64,000 nucleotides of DNA from Ectothiorhodospira haloalkaliphila ATCC 51935 (GTDB lineage: Bacteria; Pseudomonadota; Gammaproteobacteria; Ectothiorhodospirales; Ectothiorhodospiraceae), in the NCBI RefSeq assembly GCF_000633935.1, contig NZ_KK214998.1, positions 867,844 to 931,843 of the forward strand, read 5' to 3'. The notes beneath the pieces were generated by a model. It worked only from the letters and a program-made list of their open reading frames with translations. It was not told where the DNA came from and did not search any database. Position 1 is the stretch's first letter. Every line of letters starts with the position of its first letter. The translations under genes and the position numbers were made by a program. Positions 61,809 to 64,000 of this stretch are shown here, one piece after another.

Positions 61809-63836
61809 TCAGAATCGGTAACTGGCCTGGATCTTCACGTTGCGGCCGGGGTCGTTGATGGCCGCGAGGTGAGGGCGATAGGCCTTGTCGGTGACGTTGT
61901 CGATGCCGAAATCCAGTCGCAGACGCTCGCCGGCCGCCTTGGGCTGCAGGGTCATGAAGAGATCCGTGAGGGTGTAACCGTCGGTGGACTCGCCCTCATC
62001 GGGGACGCGATCCTGGGACCAGGCCCGGGTCAGACGTCCACCCAGGGTGAGCTGCCCACCCATGACATGGATGCCACCCTCCAGGCTGAGACTGTCCGCG
62101 GGGATGCCGGAGAGCGGTTCCCCGTCGGTGCGGTTATCCCCGCTTATGCGACTGGCGGTCATGGCCACGAAGTAGTCGGGGTTCAGATACTGGAATTCCA
62201 GTTCCTGGCCGCGCAGACGGGCATCTTCGACGTTCTCGAAATAGGTGCGACCGCCGGGAATGGGAGGACCGAACGCAGGCATTTCCATTTCCACCCGTTG
62301 ATCGATGAAGTCCTCCACATCGTTCTGGTAGATGGATAGCCGGGCCCGCACCTGATCCTGGGCCTGCCAGATACCCTGCCCGTGGTAGCTCAGTCCCAGT
62401 TCCTTGTTGCGGGCCTTCTCGGGCTTGAGGTCTGGGTTGGGCTCGAAGAAGTTGTTGCCAAAATGCACCCCGCCCACATAGAGATTGGTCAGGGATGGGG
62501 CCCGGAAGGCCTCCGAATAGCCACCGAACAGATCCCAGCCCGGGGCCACCATGAAGGTGGCCGTCAACTGCCCTGACCATTCCGATTCGGTGATGGAGGG
62601 CTGATCGTCGGCATCCTTGTGGAACCGGTCGTAGCGCAGCCCCGGAGAGACCTCCCAACGCTCACCGATCAGGATGCGGTCGGTGATGAACACACCGGTG
62701 GTCTCCTGGCGGGCATCGGGATACTGGGGCCGCCGATCTCCGTCACGCCGTCCCCGCTGACGGTCCCGGTAATATTCCAGCCCGACAAGCAACTCGTGAT
62801 CCACCGCGCCGGTGCGCAGCCAGGTGGTATTGGTCATGTCCAGGCCCACGGTTCGCAGCCGGGTCTCGTCGTACCGGTCGGTGTCGACCCGTGTCTCCTC
62901 CAGTTCCACCTGGTTGCCGTAAACGGTGGCGTCCAGGTTCACCCAGTCGTTGTCCGGGGTGAACTGGTAGCGCAGGGTCTGGGTGCGGCTATCGGTACGG
63001 CGATCCACGATGATGCCGGCCGAGCCACCGCCGGTACCCGAGGCCGTGGCATTGGACGGGATCTCATGGTCATCACGGAATCCCTGCAGGCTCAGGGTGA
63101 GCCGATGGTCCGGTGCGGGACGCAGCGTGCCCTTGATCAGCCCGGAAGTGATGTCATCGCCGGTGAAACGGATGGTGTCGCCATCGCCGTCCTCCAGGTC
63201 GGACTGATCCCGCTGGAGTATGCTGCCCAGCCAGGAGCCCCGCTCACCCTGTCCGGCCACGATGGCCGACAGCAGTTGCTGGCTGCCCTGATCCTGGTAA
63301 CCCGCGGTGATGCGGCCGCCGAAGGCATCGTCTCCCAGGAAACTCTCCGGGTCGCGGGTGCGGAAGTTCACCACGCCACCCAGGGCACCCGAGCCGTACA
63401 GGCTGGAGGACGGCCCGCGCAGCACTTCTGCCTGCTCCAGAAGAAACGGATCCAGGAACACCCGGCCCTTGTGACCGGAAGCAAAATTCTGACGCGCGCC
63501 ATCCACCCGGATGACCACCCGCTCGCCACCGAGGCCGCGGATCACGGGTTGCAGGGCGGTGGTACGGGGCCCGCCGCTGGTATCCACCCCCGGCATGCGA
63601 TTCAATACATCCGCCAGGTCCGCTGCCTGATCCCGGTCCAGGGTGGCCCTGTCACGCACGGCGACGGGGGCCCCCAGTTGATCCAGGGCCGTCGGTACCC
63701 GGGTGGACTCCACCATGATGCTGGGCAGGGTGAGGGAGGCCACCTGTTCGTGATCAGGCCGGGTGTCGGCGTGTGCGGGCAATGCCAGCGTCAAGGAGGC
63801 GGCAATGACAGGAATGGCATGACGGTGTTGCGGCAT
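61809..63836 (-). CDS. hmuR: TonB-dependent heme/hemoglobin receptor
   Basis: A 675-residue outer-membrane receptor. Signal peptide (IPVIAASLTLALPAHA), then a TonB box-like ASLTLPSIMVE and a plug domain (LADVLNRMPGVDTSGGPRTT, VIRGLGGERVVIRVDGARQN). A 22-strand barrel ends in IQASYRF with the terminal aromatic. A heme-type motif FRAPSLTNLYVGG is in the barrel. The ATG at 63836 has GGAGG six bases upstream. It is first in the operon with hmuTUV-hutW (115-bp gap to hmuT) and is controlled by the Fur box at 63947. Confidence 0.92.
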   Translation of the reverse strand: MPQHRHAIPVIAASLTLALPAHADTRPDHEQVASLTLPSIMVESTRVPTALDQLGAPVAVRDRATLDRDQAADLADVLNRMPGVDTSGGPRTTALQPVIRGLGGERVVIRVDGARQNFASGHKGRVFLDPFLLEQAEVLRGPSSSLYGSGALGGVVNFRTRDPESFLGDDAFGGRITAGYQDQGSQQLLSAIVAGQGERGSWLGSILQRDQSDLEDGDGDTIRFTGDDITSGLIKGTLRPAPDHRLTLSLQGFRDDHEIPSNATASGTGGGSAGIIVDRRTDSRTQTLRYQFTPDNDWVNLDATVYGNQVELEETRVDTDRYDETRLRTVGLDMTNTTWLRTGAVDHELLVGLEYYRDRQRGRRDGDRRPQYPDARQETTGVFITDRILIGERWEVSPGLRYDRFHKDADDQPSITESEWSGQLTATFMVAPGWDLFGGYSEAFRAPSLTNLYVGGVHFGNNFFEPNPDLKPEKARNKELGLSYHGQGIWQAQDQVRARLSIYQNDVEDFIDQRVEMEMPAFGPPIPGGRTYFENVEDARLRGQELEFQYLNPDYFVAMTASRISGDNRTDGEPLSGIPADSLSLEGGIHVMGGQLTLGGRLTRAWSQDRVPDEGESTDGYTLTDLFMTLQPKAAGERLRLDFGIDNVTDKAYRPHLAAINDPGRNVKIQASYRF

Positions 63837-63946
63837 GAAAGCCCTCCAGGCGATGGAGTCGGGGTCACGGGATGCTTGTGGTACAAGCGGCCTGGCTGGC
63901 TACCTGGCCCGGGAGGGGCGTTGGCGGGCTGGGCAAATCTTTAATG

Positions 63947-63975
63947 AATGATAATTATTATCATTACGTTGTCAA
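63947..63975 (-). promoter_or_regulatory. Perfect Fur palindrome and promoter of the heme operon
   Basis: AATGATAAT, one base, ATTATCATT at 63947-63965 is a perfect 9-1-9 inverted repeat matching the Fur box. On the minus strand TTGACA (63975-63970) and TATCAT (63953-63948) are 16 bp apart, so the Fur site sits between and over the -10. Fur-Fe would block transcription of the receptor operon. Confidence 0.85.
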
Positions 63976-64000
63976 GGTGTCAGGGGCTCGGCGTGAGAAT

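Noticed and set aside
1-64000. Mobile elements, CRISPR arrays, tRNA or rRNA genes
   Set aside because: I looked for spaced direct repeats, terminal inverted repeats with transposase motifs and tRNA-like arms, and saw none.

Overview
This 64 kb window reads as chromosomal DNA of a GC-rich, motile gammaproteobacterium, most likely a halophilic purple sulfur bacterium of the Ectothiorhodospiraceae. The main clue is a full-length magnesium-chelatase subunit H gene (bchH), which implies bacteriochlorophyll synthesis. The polar-flagellum gene order, a divergent rne/rluC pair and RluC, Rnk, GltBD and PutP homologues fit a gammaproteobacterium. I found no tRNA, rRNA, insertion sequence, integrase, prophage or CRISPR array.

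Layout. (1) 1-11.6 kb: motility and chemotaxis. The plus-strand run is flhG (end only), fliA, cheY, cheZ, cheA, cheB, motC, motD, parC, parP, cheW, a charged small protein and a DUF2802 protein. It converges on a minus-strand pair with a FlhB C-terminal homologue and a FliK-like protein. (2) 11.8-19.1 kb: housekeeping genes, namely a low-molecular-weight phosphatase, rne, rluC, a HAD phosphatase, an S49 peptidase and a DUF502 membrane protein. (3) 19.3-25.1 kb: bchH followed by an ftsH paralogue. (4) 25.1-30.3 kb: a carboxy(nor)spermidine polyamine pair, an unrecognised gene, an HDOD protein and a PfkB kinase. (5) 30.3-35.3 kb: a membrane-fused alpha/beta hydrolase, a PutP-type symporter with a small membrane partner, and an LppC-family protein. 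(6) 35.4-39.5 kb: FlgP-like and FlgT-like genes, an SDR, an HD-domain protein and a thioesterase. (7) 39.5-44.2 kb: a DUF411 protein, then assimilatory sulfate reduction (a CysG-like protein, DUF934, cysI, and divergent cysH). (8) 44.5-52.2 kb: rnk, a DUF389 protein and gltBD. (9) 52.3-56.1 kb: a zinc-type set of outer-membrane porin, binding protein, ATPase and permease behind a Zur-like box. (10) 56.1-64 kb: an HMA-like membrane protein, a Fur-box region with a candidate small RNA, a cytochrome c, and a heme-uptake operon (TonB receptor, hmuTUV, hutW) behind a perfect Fur palindrome.

How the parts relate. The first 11 kb builds and steers a single-type polar flagellum: ParC/ParP place the chemosensory array, MotCD is the stator, and the FlgP/FlgT-like proteins at 35-37 kb could form the outer basal disk. 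Siroheme synthesis sits with sulfite reductase. Metal supply is controlled locally by three Fur-like boxes and one Zur-like box. The observations I rate highest are a Fur-overlapped, perfect-consensus promoter that drives an orphan transcript of about 220 nt, a compositionally mosaic porin, an apparent AUC start on ftsH, a CysG whose methyltransferase half has decayed, and a CrtJ/PpsR-type site before bchH.
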